From NCBI RefSeq assembly GCF_024323335.1, contig NC_066580.1:142404188-142468187 (forward strand): 64,000 nt of DNA, written 5' to 3'. Under the pieces are notes generated by a model. The model was not told where the DNA came from. It saw only the letters and a program-made list of their open reading frames with translations, and did no database searches. A program made the position numbers and the translations under genes. Of this stretch, positions 21,715 through 32,161 are shown piece after piece; position 1 is the first letter of the stretch; every line of letters starts with the position of its first letter. Source of the DNA: Lathyrus oleraceus. Lineage: Eukaryota > Streptophyta > Magnoliopsida > Fabales > Fabaceae.

Positions 21715-23545
21715 CATCTCAATTTTGTACAATCATGAATTGACAAGGTTCGAAGGGATTGCAGACCTTCCCAAATTTTTTCTGGTAAAGACTCGATCTC
21801 TTTGCAGCATGAGACTTGAAGAGAGTCCAAAGCAAGGTTAAAGGGTTCATTTGGTAACTCCTTCAAGTTAGAAAATGAATTTATTTTTAGACTTTGAAGA
21901 CAAGTAAGTTTTCTGAACATCCCCTCTGGAAAGGATGTTATTCCTGTACCTCCAAGGAAAAGGTTAGCAAGACCATATAAGCTAGATATTGAACTCAGTA
22001 ACTCATTGTTACAGTCAAATACATTCAGGTGTTTAACATAAGGAAGACATGGCAATCTAAGTTGAGAGCAAAAGTAAATTTGTAAGATAGAAAGACAAGG
22101 AAACATCTCCCCTCTTTCCACTTTCAACAACCTCTATAATCTTGGTAACCCGTCTAATATGAGTAACTCAAGAGAAGGGAAAATCTTCACACCCATACTG
22201 TCATGAGATTCGTCATCATCTTCATCATTATCATCCACAAATTTCACATTGTCCATATCACATAGTTGGAGTTGTTTAAGAGATAGTAGTTTACCAAGTC
22301 CTGAAAGCCGCACACAGTTGTTGCAACCCTTAAGTTCAAGAGAAACTAAACTTGTTAGAGTTTGGATCCAACTTGGGAAACATAATCCGTTATAATGATG
22401 TATCTCCAAGCTTTTGAGATTTGTGTGAGGTTGAAGCCCTTCTAGTACTTGCTCAGAACTAAAAGTCGGAGTCTCAGGGATTTCATGATTGACGCTCCAT
22501 GACAAGCATACTTCATGGAGTTCTTTTTTAGCTTTCAAATTGGCATCTTGAGCATGAGATAAACTTCCAACATCTTTTAACCCTTTGATACTCAGTTTTC
22601 CTCCAAGGTTTAGATCACATAGTTCTGTTAAACTTTGTCCTATCTCTAAACTAACGATGTATACACTTAAAGTTCTTAGGCAAGTTAATTTTCCAATGTA
22701 GGGAAACAATTGGGAAAGTGCATCACAATCTTCAATGACAAGATGCCTAAGATTTTGTAAGCAAGCCAAAAGTTGCGGAAGACATCTCAGTCTTTTAAGA
22801 TTTTTCAATTTTAAGATTTCTAATTTATGTAAGCTGTAAATTGAGTCAGGAATGTTTTCAATGTTAAGACTACAAAATTCCAAATACCTCAGATGAATTA
22901 AGCTTCCGAGTGATGATACCTGGAAAGAGGAGAAGCGTAAAACCCGAAGAGAAAAGTTTGTTGGAAATGGGAAGTAGTCAGTTCGTACAAATCTATCACA
23001 ATTCAACTCAAATATTGTGCGTAAGGACTCTACTTTTTTCAAAGCACTCTTATCGACTGATAAATGAGAAGCATCATGAAAACTAATATGATGTGTACTT
23101 TTTGACAAACTAGCCATGTTTTTATTCTCTAAAACCACACATTCTTGCCCCATTATCGACTGAGCAAGATCATGGACAAGATCATGCATCTTGAAAGAAA
23201 TGTCTCCAGAATATTCATCAATCTTGATGTCTTGAAAGAATGATTTTTGGCACAATTCATTCCAAATCATGCTGCCAACATCTTCGACCTCCAAATTTTC
23301 TCTAGACGAAATAAATCCATTAGCCAACCAAAGAATAGTGAGTTCTTCTTTCATGATTATCCACTCTTTGGGAAATATAGCACAAAAAGAAAAGCACTGC
23401 TTTAAGGTCGGATTTAAATGAAAGTAGCTCAACCTCAAGGCAGGCAAGATTGAATTCTCATGTGTTAAAGCCCAAATACTGCTCTCTTTAACTTCAAGCC
23501 ATTCTTTTTCTCCACTCCTTGATCGCATCAGACCTCCCAATGCTC
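21715..23545 (-). pseudogene. NLR2: 5'-truncated NB-LRR pseudogene body
   Basis: Read from the right, it starts inside the NB-ARC domain just after the GLPL position (ALGGLMRSRSGEKEW), runs through RNBS-D (CFSFCAIFPKEW) and MHD (FKMHDLVHDLA), then the LRRs. It closely follows NLR3. P-loop, kinase-2 and the coiled coil are absent: homology stops at about 23545, where spacer copy B begins. An in-frame TAG at 22134-22136 interrupts the LRR, and the gypsy insertion at 21710 cuts off the last 47 codons or so (4396-4537). Three independent lesions make it non-functional. Confidence 0.88.
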
Positions 23546-24526
23546 TTAGTTCAATCATTGATGAATTAGTTAGGGTTTCTGTGCTAGTTGAAGTGAAGAA
23601 AATTCGAGTGATTGTGTTTGGTTTTTAACTGAAATCAGTGTAAAAAAGGGATACAAGTGTGTTTATTTGACAATTTAGAAGTTAGGACTTCAAAAGTTAG
23701 TTAGTGTGTTTTGGAGGGAAAATTGATTTTAGGGGAAATTTGGGAATTGTCCTTGCACACGTGTGTCATACCCCAAAATTTGTCCTACTTTTTTTCATTG
23801 CATCTAGCCCATGGCTCATTTCATTTGTATAATTCAAATTCCCTAGTCATCCATCATAAGACATTCATTTATAGATGCAAATAACATAATTGATTTACAG
23901 GTTTCTTGTTATTTAAGATATAAGACAGTAGTTTATGATTTGTAAGCTTATGGTCATTATGCTTTATCTTAATATTGTGGATTGTGAGCATAACAAATTG
24001 GTGGTTAATCTTTGTTCTTGAGTTGAATCTTCTTAGAACCCTAATCCTTGGTTTTTTACTTCTGATCATTTTAGTTACACTATGTCATTGAGATTTAGGG
24101 GTCATTTTCAAGTCTTGATTCTAGTCAATAAAAGTCAACCAATGACAATTGACTTTTTGTTGACCATTTTTATTTAAAAATCTTACTTAGTGATCACCAT
24201 TGATTATTTTTTTGTTTATGACATGGTATTTCATTCAAGTGGTCAGAAGCAAGTCAAGAGACATTCAAACTCAATTTTGAGGGAAAGTTCATCTTTCTTA
24301 ACATACAAGCTACATTTCATTTCAAAAGGGCATTACCATTACAAAATCACCATTTTTCATTACTGAATAAATCTAAAGTCAACTACCTAAACCTAAATTC
24401 TATAGTTTTAAAAATTATATAAACTAGTTGTGTATCTTTCACCGTCATTAAAAGTTGTTAACATCTTCTTTAAAGTTGCATCCTTTAATATTATTTATAA
24501 AAAATATGGATCAAAATCGAAAATCA

Positions 24527-25548
24527 AACTTAAGGATTGATAAATCTTGTGTTTGGGTCTGATGCAACACAAGAACAAGAAGAAGACAAAAATTGAATGA
24601 TGAAAGTTGCACAAAATAAATTACAAAACATGTGTTTACACTAAACTTTAAGTTTGATTCACCCCACCAATTTAGACAAATTGGATATAAATGGTTAATC
24701 CGGCGAATCCCTTTCGTGATACTTTTGAAATCTTAATATGAATCGCATATTTACATTAAACATATTAATCAATGATATTTTATAGAATAAAATTCATTTA
24801 CTAATTTTCGTGTACTAAAAAAATAAAAGAATAACTTATATATAAATTTTGGCTCTAAAATATGGAATTTTGATGTTCATATAGAGTCTAACAAAAATTT
24901 ATAACAATTGATGGGAGGAGCAATGTTTCATATGATTTTCAAGATAATGAGTCAGAAACGGTTATATACTACTAACATTAATATATAACAAATGGATGTC
25001 ATGGTACCTTTGGCTTTTGTGCCTATTGACCAAGAGATCTTTGGTTCTAAACTTCTAATATAGACAAATGCAATCTTTAACTATTTATTTTATTATTTTA
25101 ATAAATAAATAGTTTAATTTTAATGCACTGAAAGTGTAAAGTTTACACTGTCAGTTAATCACAGCCATTGATTTTTTAGAAAAGTTTGACTTTTTCTATA
25201 ATCACATGTAAAGTAACTCAAACGGATGATTGTGATATATTGACAGTGTAAAAAATTTTACACTGACAGTGCATAATAATTAATCTCATAAATAAATTCA
25301 AAAAATATTCAAAATCAAAAGTGCTGAACCCATGACATTCTATGACAAATGTAATTTTGACCATTTATTTTGTTATTTTAATAAGTAAATTAAAAAAAAT
25401 GTTCAAAATCTGTTGAACTCATGACATTCTAAAACAAATGTAATATTTGACCATTTATTTTGTTATTTTAATAAATAAATTCAAAATTTCAAAAAAAATG
25501 TTCAAAACCTTGAATCCGTGACATTTTAATATTTATCAAAAATCATAA
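24527..25548. repeat. Insertion of about 1 kb specific to spacer copy B, with imperfect internal repeats
   Basis: Copy A reads directly from AAAATCGAAAATCAAA into the ATTTTTGATTGAAAATATTT region, while copy B has about 1 kb between. Inside it, at about 25050-25530, a unit of roughly 90 bp containing ACCATTTATTTTGTTATTTTA recurs three to four times imperfectly. A small MITE is embedded at 25124-25273. I cannot identify the parent element. Confidence 0.5.
25124..25273. mobile_element. 150-bp Tourist/PIF-Harbinger-like MITE
   Basis: The termini TGCACTGAAAGTGTAAA and TTTACACTGACAGTGCA form an imperfect inverted repeat, with inner TTTACACTGTCA and TGACAGTGTAAA also inverted. TAA occurs immediately outside both ends (25121-25123, 25274-25276), as expected for a 3-bp target duplication. 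There is no coding capacity. Confidence 0.7.
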
Positions 25549-26143
25549 TTAACAATTTTTTATTGAAAATATTTATAAAATGAAATTATTCATTTTTACT
25601 AATAAATTAAATAGTTTAAAAAAATTTCCAACAGGAATTGCTTTCATTGTTAGTATCACTTTCCTGTAAATAATAATTTTTTAATTTTAATTTTAAAAAA
25701 AAATTATAGACTAATATTTCCTTGCCTAGATGTCCTAACAGAACCGCTCTAACAAAACAAAGAAAAATCTATTAAAAGAATAGTCCAAAAAAGTTTCAAA
25801 AAATGAAATTAAAAAACAACAAAAAAAAAAAAACCATGAAACCAACTCTCCCAAACAAAAACACTAACAACAATAATATTGGTACCATCAGAAAGCTCAC
25901 TGTCATACATTTACCAAATTTATACATAATCACTCGCAGAGCACAATCACATAAACAACAATAAAATTGAGCAATCATAAGAACTAAAAGAACAATAAAA
26001 TTGAGCAATCATATGAACTTCCACTGCATGAAGATCTTACTTTCAAACAAAACAGTAGACATAACTTGATCAATCAACTGCTTTCTTTTATACTCCATTG
26101 CAAATGGTGGAGGTGGAACTGTGGACGTCTCTACTTCTTCCTT

Positions 26144-29100
26144 CTAACGAATAATTTTTTTTGGAATATGCGCTATCTTGTTCCAGTCCTTCCCTGTTTC
26201 CTTCTTGCATCGCTCCTCTAATGTTGGGCAACCAAAAATGTTCAGAACCTCTAGAGAAGTGAGGTGTCGAATACCCTCCGGCAGGCATCTCATATCTTTA
26301 CAATAATTAATTGTCAAGGTTCGAAGGGATTGCAGACCTTCCCTAATTTTTTCTGGTAAAGACTCGATCTCTTTGCAGGGTGAGACTTGAAGAGAGTCCA
26401 AAGCAAGGCTAAAGGGTTCAATTGGTAACTCCTTCAAGCTAGAAAATAAACTTATTTCTAGACTTTGAAGACAAGTAAGTTTTCTGAACATCCCCTCTGG
26501 AAAGGATGTTATTCCTGTACCTAGAACAAGGCAGAGGGTAGTAAGACCATAGAAGCTAGAGATTGAACCCAGTAACTCATTGTTACAGTCAAATACCCTC
26601 AGGTGTTTAACATAAGGAAGACATGGCAATCTAAGTTGAGAGCAAAATTTAATTCTTAAGATAGAAAGACAAGGAAACATCTCCCCTCTTTCCACTTTCA
26701 ACAACCTCTCTAATCTTGGTAACGAGTATAATATGAGTACCTCAAGAGAAGGGAAAATCTTCACACCCATACTGTCATGAGATTCGTCATCATCTTCATC
26801 ATTATCATCCACAAATTTCACATTATCCATATCATATAGTTGGAGTTGTTTAAGAGATGGTAGTTTACCAAGTCCTGAAAGCTGCACACAGTTGTTGCAA
26901 CCCTTAAGTTCAAGAGAAACTAAACTTGTTAGAGTTTGGATCCAACTTGGGAAACATAATCCGTTATAATAATGTATCTTCAAGCTTTTGAGATTTGTGT
27001 GAGGTTGAAGCCCTTCTAGTACTTGCTCAGAACTAAAAGTCGGAGTCTCAAGGATTTCATCATTGACGCTCCATGACAAGCATACTTCATGGAGTTCTTT
27101 TTTAGCTGTCAAATTGGCATCTTGAGCATGAGATAAACTTCCAACATCTTTTAACCCTTTGATACTCAGGTTTCCTCCAAGGTTTAGATCACGTAATTCT
27201 GTCAAACTTTGTCCTCTCTCTAAACTAACGATGTATACACTTAGTGTTCTAAGGCAAGTTAATTTTCCAACGTAGGGAAACAATTGAGAAAGTGCATCAC
27301 AATCTTCAATAACAAGATGCCTAAGATTTTGTAAGCAAGTCAAACGTTTCGGTAGATATCTCAGTTTTGAAAATTTTATCAATTTCAAGATTTCTAATTT
27401 ATGCAAGTTGTAAATTGAGTCAGGGATGTTTTCAATTTCAAGACCATAAAGTTGCAAATACCTCAAATGAATTAAGCTTCTGAGTGATGATACCTGGTGA
27501 AGGGAGATGCATAAAACACGAAGAGAACAATTTCCTGGGAAGTAATCGGTGTCTAGATAACCATTATGATTCAAGTAAAACATTGTGCGTAAGGATTCTA
27601 TTTTTTTCAAGGCACTCTTGTCGGCTGATAAATGAAGAGCTTTGTGAAAACTGATATGATGCGTACTTTTTGACAAACTAGCCATATTTTCATCCTCTAA
27701 AATCACACACTCTTGCCCCATTATCGACTGAGCAAGATCATGGACAAGATCATGCATCTTGAAAGAAATGTCTCCAGAATATTTATCAATCTTGATGTCT
27801 TGAAAGAATGATTTTTGGCACAATTCATTCCAAATCATGCTGCCAACATCTTCGACCTCCAAATTTTTTCTAGGCGAAATAAATCCATTAGCCAACCAAA
27901 GATGAATGAGTTCTTCTTTCATGATTATCCAATCTTTGGGAAATATAGCACAAAAAGAAAAACACTGCTTTAAGGTCGAAGTTAAATGAAAGTAGCTCAA
28001 CCTCAAGGCAGGCAAGATTGTATTCTCATGTGCTAAAGCCCAAATTCTGCTCTCTTTAACTTCAAGCCATTCTTTTTCTCCACTCCTTGATCGCATCAGA
28101 CCTCCCAATGCTTGTGCCGCAAGAGGCAATCCACCGCATTTCTTCACGATCTCCTTCCCTATTGCCACAAGTTCTGCGCGTTCTTCCTTATCATGTCCAA
28201 ATGCATATTGTTTGAACAACAACCAACATTCATTTTCTGGGAGACCAGACAAATGATAAGTTTGGCATGTTCTCACAATTTCCGCAACATCCTCATCTCG
28301 AGTGGAAACTAAAATGGAAGAGCCTCTAGATCCACAAAACAACACGGATTTTAACTTATTCCATTTCTCTTGGCTTAATCCAGATTCTAGTTCTTGAGTC
28401 TTGTTCCATACATCGTCTAAAACTAGAAAATATCTTTTACCTTGCAACAAATCTTGCGCCTTTAGTTGTATTGCATCTAAATGTAAGGAATCACACTTCT
28501 GAGATGTTATAGATTCTATAATGGAACATAGAATCCGCTTGACCGAAAATACCTCAGAAACGCAAACCCAAATTTTTGCATTAAAATTTCCAGTCACCCT
28601 AACATCATTGTAGACCAATTGAGTAAGAGTTGTTTTTCCAACACCGCCTAAGCCAACTATGGGATAGATGGAAAGAGAGTCAGAGTCCCTCGCTTGCGTG
28701 AGAAGAAACTCAACAATCTTGTCTTGATCATCTTGTCGTCCAAAAACTTTAGGTTCAGCAATAAATGAGCTGGTTTGGCGCCATTCAGGTACTTCAATTG
28801 AGCTTTCCCTAATAGTAATACCCTCTCGTAGAAGAAATTTGTTTTTACTATCAGCAAGATCGTCTAATCTCCTTGTAATTTCTTTCAACCTGTTACCTAT
28901 GTCACGACGAAAAATTAAGTTCTTCGGGTTGATAGAGCCCCTCAGTCGGCTAGATTCAATGGAACATTCATCAAGGATATCATCTAGCACATATACAGCA
29001 TCTTTGAGTTGTTGCAGCCATATCTTAATAGACCGGTCAGTGACTTGTTTCTGCTCAGCATCTTCAAGGACAGCCTGGATGAGACCTAACGTGGTTGATA

Positions 29101-29200
29101 GCTTTTCAGCCTTTGACTTGATTCCGAACATGGTGGAAAGTTCATTTTGAAGCAGAAATGACAAATTTTCTAACACAAATCCAAGCAAGGCCTCGGCCAT
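26144..29200 (-). CDS. NLR3: complete CC-NB-LRR disease-resistance protein (RGA-like)
   Basis: 1018 codons in one exon. I chose the ATG at 29198-29200 (MAEALLG) rather than the in-frame ATG 48 codons upstream, because MAEALL is the family start and NLR1 begins identically. The coiled-coil Rx N-terminal domain covers about 1-130. NB-ARC shows P-loop GLGGVGKTTL (183-192), RNBS-A, kinase-2 FLVLDDVW (258-265, W typical of CNLs), RNBS-B GSSILVSTRD, GLPL (357-360), RNBS-D CFSFCAIFPKDW (413-424) and an intact MHD (482-484). About 530 residues of LRR follow, with an acidic DDNDEDDDES insertion. All key motifs are present, so it is predicted to be a functional intracellular immune receptor; the recognised effector is unknown. 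Confidence 0.93.
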   Translation of the reverse strand: MAEALLGFVLENLSFLLQNELSTMFGIKSKAEKLSTTLGLIQAVLEDAEQKQVTDRSIKIWLQQLKDAVYVLDDILDECSIESSRLRGSINPKNLIFRRDIGNRLKEITRRLDDLADSKNKFLLREGITIRESSIEVPEWRQTSSFIAEPKVFGRQDDQDKIVEFLLTQARDSDSLSIYPIVGLGGVGKTTLTQLVYNDVRVTGNFNAKIWVCVSEVFSVKRILCSIIESITSQKCDSLHLDAIQLKAQDLLQGKRYFLVLDDVWNKTQELESGLSQEKWNKLKSVLFCGSRGSSILVSTRDEDVAEIVRTCQTYHLSGLPENECWLLFKQYAFGHDKEERAELVAIGKEIVKKCGGLPLAAQALGGLMRSRSGEKEWLEVKESRIWALAHENTILPALRLSYFHLTSTLKQCFSFCAIFPKDWIIMKEELIHLWLANGFISPRKNLEVEDVGSMIWNELCQKSFFQDIKIDKYSGDISFKMHDLVHDLAQSIMGQECVILEDENMASLSKSTHHISFHKALHLSADKSALKKIESLRTMFYLNHNGYLDTDYFPGNCSLRVLCISLHQVSSLRSLIHLRYLQLYGLEIENIPDSIYNLHKLEILKLIKFSKLRYLPKRLTCLQNLRHLVIEDCDALSQLFPYVGKLTCLRTLSVYIVSLERGQSLTELRDLNLGGNLSIKGLKDVGSLSHAQDANLTAKKELHEVCLSWSVNDEILETPTFSSEQVLEGLQPHTNLKSLKIHYYNGLCFPSWIQTLTSLVSLELKGCNNCVQLSGLGKLPSLKQLQLYDMDNVKFVDDNDEDDDESHDSMGVKIFPSLEVLILYSLPRLERLLKVERGEMFPCLSILRIKFCSQLRLPCLPYVKHLRVFDCNNELLGSISSFYGLTTLCLVLGTGITSFPEGMFRKLTCLQSLEISLFSSLKELPIEPFSLALDSLQVSPCKEIESLPEKIREGLQSLRTLTINYCKDMRCLPEGIRHLTSLEVLNIFGCPTLEERCKKETGKDWNKIAHIPKKIIR

Positions 29201-29327
29201 TTTTTCAGTATAGAAAGAGATGAAAAAATAAGAAGATGATACTATAATTGGTTTAGATTGAATTTCGGAGTGTTGAAGTAAGCAGAAAGAAGTGTGAGTA
29301 GAATGCAATGGTAGCAAGTAAGCAAGC

Positions 29328-29338
29328 ATATATAGCCA
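29328..29338 (-). promoter_or_regulatory. Probable TATA box of NLR3
   Basis: On the minus strand GGCTATATATG lies about 130 bp upstream of the chosen start codon. NLR1 has a TATA-like run at the comparable place (494-499). This supports the downstream ATG choice. Confidence 0.5.
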
Positions 29339-29481
29339 GTGCAAAGTTCAATAACTGATGCAAGCAATGAAAATCTTGAATAGCAAATGAAATGGAGACA
29401 GGTGTAGAAGTGGTTGAGAGGTGAGGATAAGATCAGAATGTGAGAGAAAAACACGTGAATATCTCATTAAAATAGGATTGA

Positions 29482-29705
29482 TGTCTCTCTCATTATTATT
29501 TCTGGTATATATATATAGAGATTATAGAGTTATACAAGTAATTACACTAATTAATTATATTTAATGAAAACAAATTAATTTCTAATTTGTTTCCCTTATT
29601 CTAGAAACAAATCCTATGAATAAACTAATTCCTATTCACACTGATTTGTTTCCCTTATTTTAGGAACAAACCTTTAATCTATGAATAAACTAATTCCTAT
29701 TCACA
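29482..29705 (-). repeat. 3' LTR of copia element 2 with internal duplication
   Basis: The inner boundary at 29705 is set by the polypurine tract (minus TTTGAGGGGGGATG); the outer edge is an estimate. A segment of about 55-60 bp ending CTAATTCCTATTCACA occurs twice in tandem (29587-29641, 29646-29705). The LTR also contains an AT dinucleotide run at 29508-29519. Confidence 0.65.
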
Positions 29706-31066
29706 TCCCCCCTCAAATTGATGTTGTTGGTCAATGAGCATCAATTTGCTAACAAGAAACTGATGACGTGGACGCGGAACGGCCTTGGTAAGAATATCTG
29801 CAACCTGCAACTGAGTACTGACATGTGGAAGTGATATTAGTCTGTCATCATATGCGTCACAGATCGAATGACAATCAACTTCGATATGTTTGGTGCGTTC
29901 ATGAAAAACAGGATTCGCAATGATTTGGATGTCACTTGTATTGTCCGCATAAAGTGAAGTTGGCTCTGTTTGAGGAAATCCAAGTTCAGCCAAAAGACCA
30001 CGAAGCCAAATTATTTCAGAACAGGCAGCAGACATGGCACGATACTCAGATTTAGTAGAAGATTTAGAGACTCTCGCTTGTTTCTTACTTTTCCATGATA
30101 TCAATGAAGAGCCAAGAAACATGCACCAACCAGTGACAGATCGTCGAGTATCAGGACATCCTGCCCAATCGGCATCACTATAAGCACTCAGTTTAGGAGC
30201 AATTCTAGTGGGAAAGAATAAACCACGATGAGAGCTTCCCTTCAGGTAGCGAATTATGCGACGAACTGCTGCCAAGTGAAGATGACGAGGAGAGTGCATG
30301 AATTGACTTACTTGTTGAACAACAAAAGATATGTCAGGGCGAGTAATAGTCAGGTAATTAAGGTTACCCACGAGTTGACGATACAATAAGGGATCAGGCA
30401 AGAGATCACCATCATCACGATGATATTTAACATTAACCTCAAGAAGAGTATCCATTGGATTAGCCGATTGTAGACCAGCCATAGAAATTAAATCTGTGGC
30501 ATACTTGTGTTGATGGAGGAATATGCCCTTGGATGTAGAATGAACCTCAAGACCAAGAAAGTAATGCAAATTACCAAGATCTTTCATATGAAACGATGCT
30601 TGTAACTGTTGTTTAAGGCTTTGAATCGAAGCATGATCAAAACCAGTAATAATCATATCATCAACATACAGAAGAAGTAAGACAATTCCAGTAGAAGTTC
30701 TATGAATAAATAGAGAAGAATCGTATTGACTTTGAGTAAAGGAGAACCTAAGTAGAGTTGAGCGGAATTTTTCATACCATGCTCTAGGCGCTTGTTTCAA
30801 ACCATATAAGGAACGTTTGAGCTTGCACACACCCTTAGATGACAAGAATAAACCTTGAGGAGGAGTCATATAAATATATTCCGTCAGGTCACCATGAAGA
30901 AAAGCATTTTTCACATCCATTTGATGAAGAGACCACCCGTTAGAAGCAGTTATGGAGAGTATTGTACGAACATATGTCATTTTGGCAACCGGTGCAAATG
31001 TCTCATCATAATCAATTCCATATTCCTGCTTATTTCCTAAGGCAACCAATCGAGTCTTGAAACAAT
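29697..31066 (-). pseudogene. Copia element 2 reverse transcriptase and RNase H
   Basis: An open frame from the solo-LTR junction to TGA near the LTR. It starts at the TRLVALGN reverse-transcriptase entry motif and contains YVDDMIITG, the catalytic centre. RNase H follows with SDADWAGCPDTRRS, and a KHIEVDCHSICD block sits near the end. The apparent start upstream (31136) reads into the solo LTR. The upstream pol half is at 32162-33813. It is open over about 450 codons but separated from integrase by the insertion. Confidence 0.82.
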
Positions 31067-31071
31067 TGAGA

Positions 31072-32156
31072 TGTAAGAACAAAAATAGTTCTACAATAGA
31101 TTCCATGATTTTGATGATAACAAAGGATGAAACCAAAAGTGGTACCCTAACGAAAAGTTTCTAAGTGTGCAGGGTTCTAAAGAAAGAAGAAATAAATCTG
31201 ATGATGTCATCAGATGCAAAACAAGATCAGATGCAAAATCTCAAGTATCAGAAGCATCTAAAGTGGAATCTCGTTTCAAGAAGCTCTGACTCTGGACAAA
31301 ACTGCAAAGTATCAGAAGCATCTGAACATGAAGTAAAGTCTAGAAGCTCTGACTCTGAACAAATGCCTTCTGTAAATTCTGAAGTTATCAGCGCCATCTG
31401 AACATTCAAGAAATAACATCAGAAGCAAGTTTCTCCAGATACACAAAGACTCTAATCAGAATTGTTAATCATGATGAAGTAACGTTTAAGCCAAGTTAAA
31501 GTTCTGCAAATGGATTTCCTTAATTAGAAAGAGACGTTAATCTCCACTTCCAAGAAAGAAGATACTAATTGTGGTAAGTAGTCACTTCTAAGTGAAAAAG
31601 TCTACTGCAGAAGCTATTAATGGAATGGCGTAATTACATCTCAATATCCAACAGATTCAACGCTACTTCAACTCTACTTCAACTCCTATAAATAAGAGAA
31701 GAAATCTCATTCAGTATACACGAAGAAATCACTAGCCAAAACTATACTGAAATCATATCACGCTCAAGAAAAACATCTTTGTTCTTCAAAGATTTTCACT
31801 AAGCTTTTGCTTATCAAGTGAAAAATTTGTTCTTAAGTTTGTAATATTTGCTTTCTTAGAAGCACTCTAGATTACACATCTTGTATCTAATTTTTATTTG
31901 ATTTCCTCAAGTGACTCTTTGTAGTCTGTAGACTTGAGAGGACTAAGAGATTTTCTTCTCTCTTAGGGGTTGTTTGTAATCTTTCAAGATTAGTGGATTA
32001 AGTCCTTGTTGAAGGCGAAATCACCTTGGCCGGGTGGACTGGAGTAGCTTTGTGTTATAAGCGAACCAGTATAAAATCATTGTGTGATTTCATTTTGCAA
32101 AAGCGCTTAATTTTTCAAACAATTCAAACCCCCCTTTCTTGTTTTTCTCACCTTCA
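31072..32156 (+). mobile_element. SIRE-like solo LTR (1085 bp) inside copia pol
   Basis: The ends are TGTAAGAACAAAA and CTCACCTTCA, flanked by the duplicated target TGAGA (31067-31071, 32157-32161). It contains GATTTTGATGATAACAAAGG near the start and AACAATTCAAACCCCCC near the end, both familiar in legume SIRE/Maximus LTRs. Repeated ATCAGAAGCATCTGAA and AGAAGCTCTGACTCTG motifs lie at about 31240-31400. No internal region is left, so unequal recombination between LTRs is the likely history. Dropping the insert plus one target copy leaves the copia frame uninterrupted. Confidence 0.85.
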
Positions 32157-32161
32157 TGAGA

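Larger units (their letters stand above)
23556..26143. repeat. NLR downstream spacer, copy B of the tandem duplication
   Basis: Collinear with 2716-4395. TGTCATACCCCAAAATTTG at 23764 looks like the terminus of a minus-oriented Ogre-type LTR. Relative to copy A it lacks about 90 bp near 24372 and has gained about 1 kb (24527-25548). The last 400 bp are the 3' flank of NLR3. There is no gene here; short frames are AT-rich chance ORFs. Confidence 0.6.

Noticed and set aside
28839..29150. 103-codon plus-strand ORF opposite NLR3
   Set aside because: Antisense shadow of the NLR3 coding region.
29201..29344. 48-codon N-terminal extension of NLR3
   Set aside because: The extension overlaps the predicted TATA/5' UTR, is not signal-peptide-like in family context, and NLR1 supports the MAEALL start.
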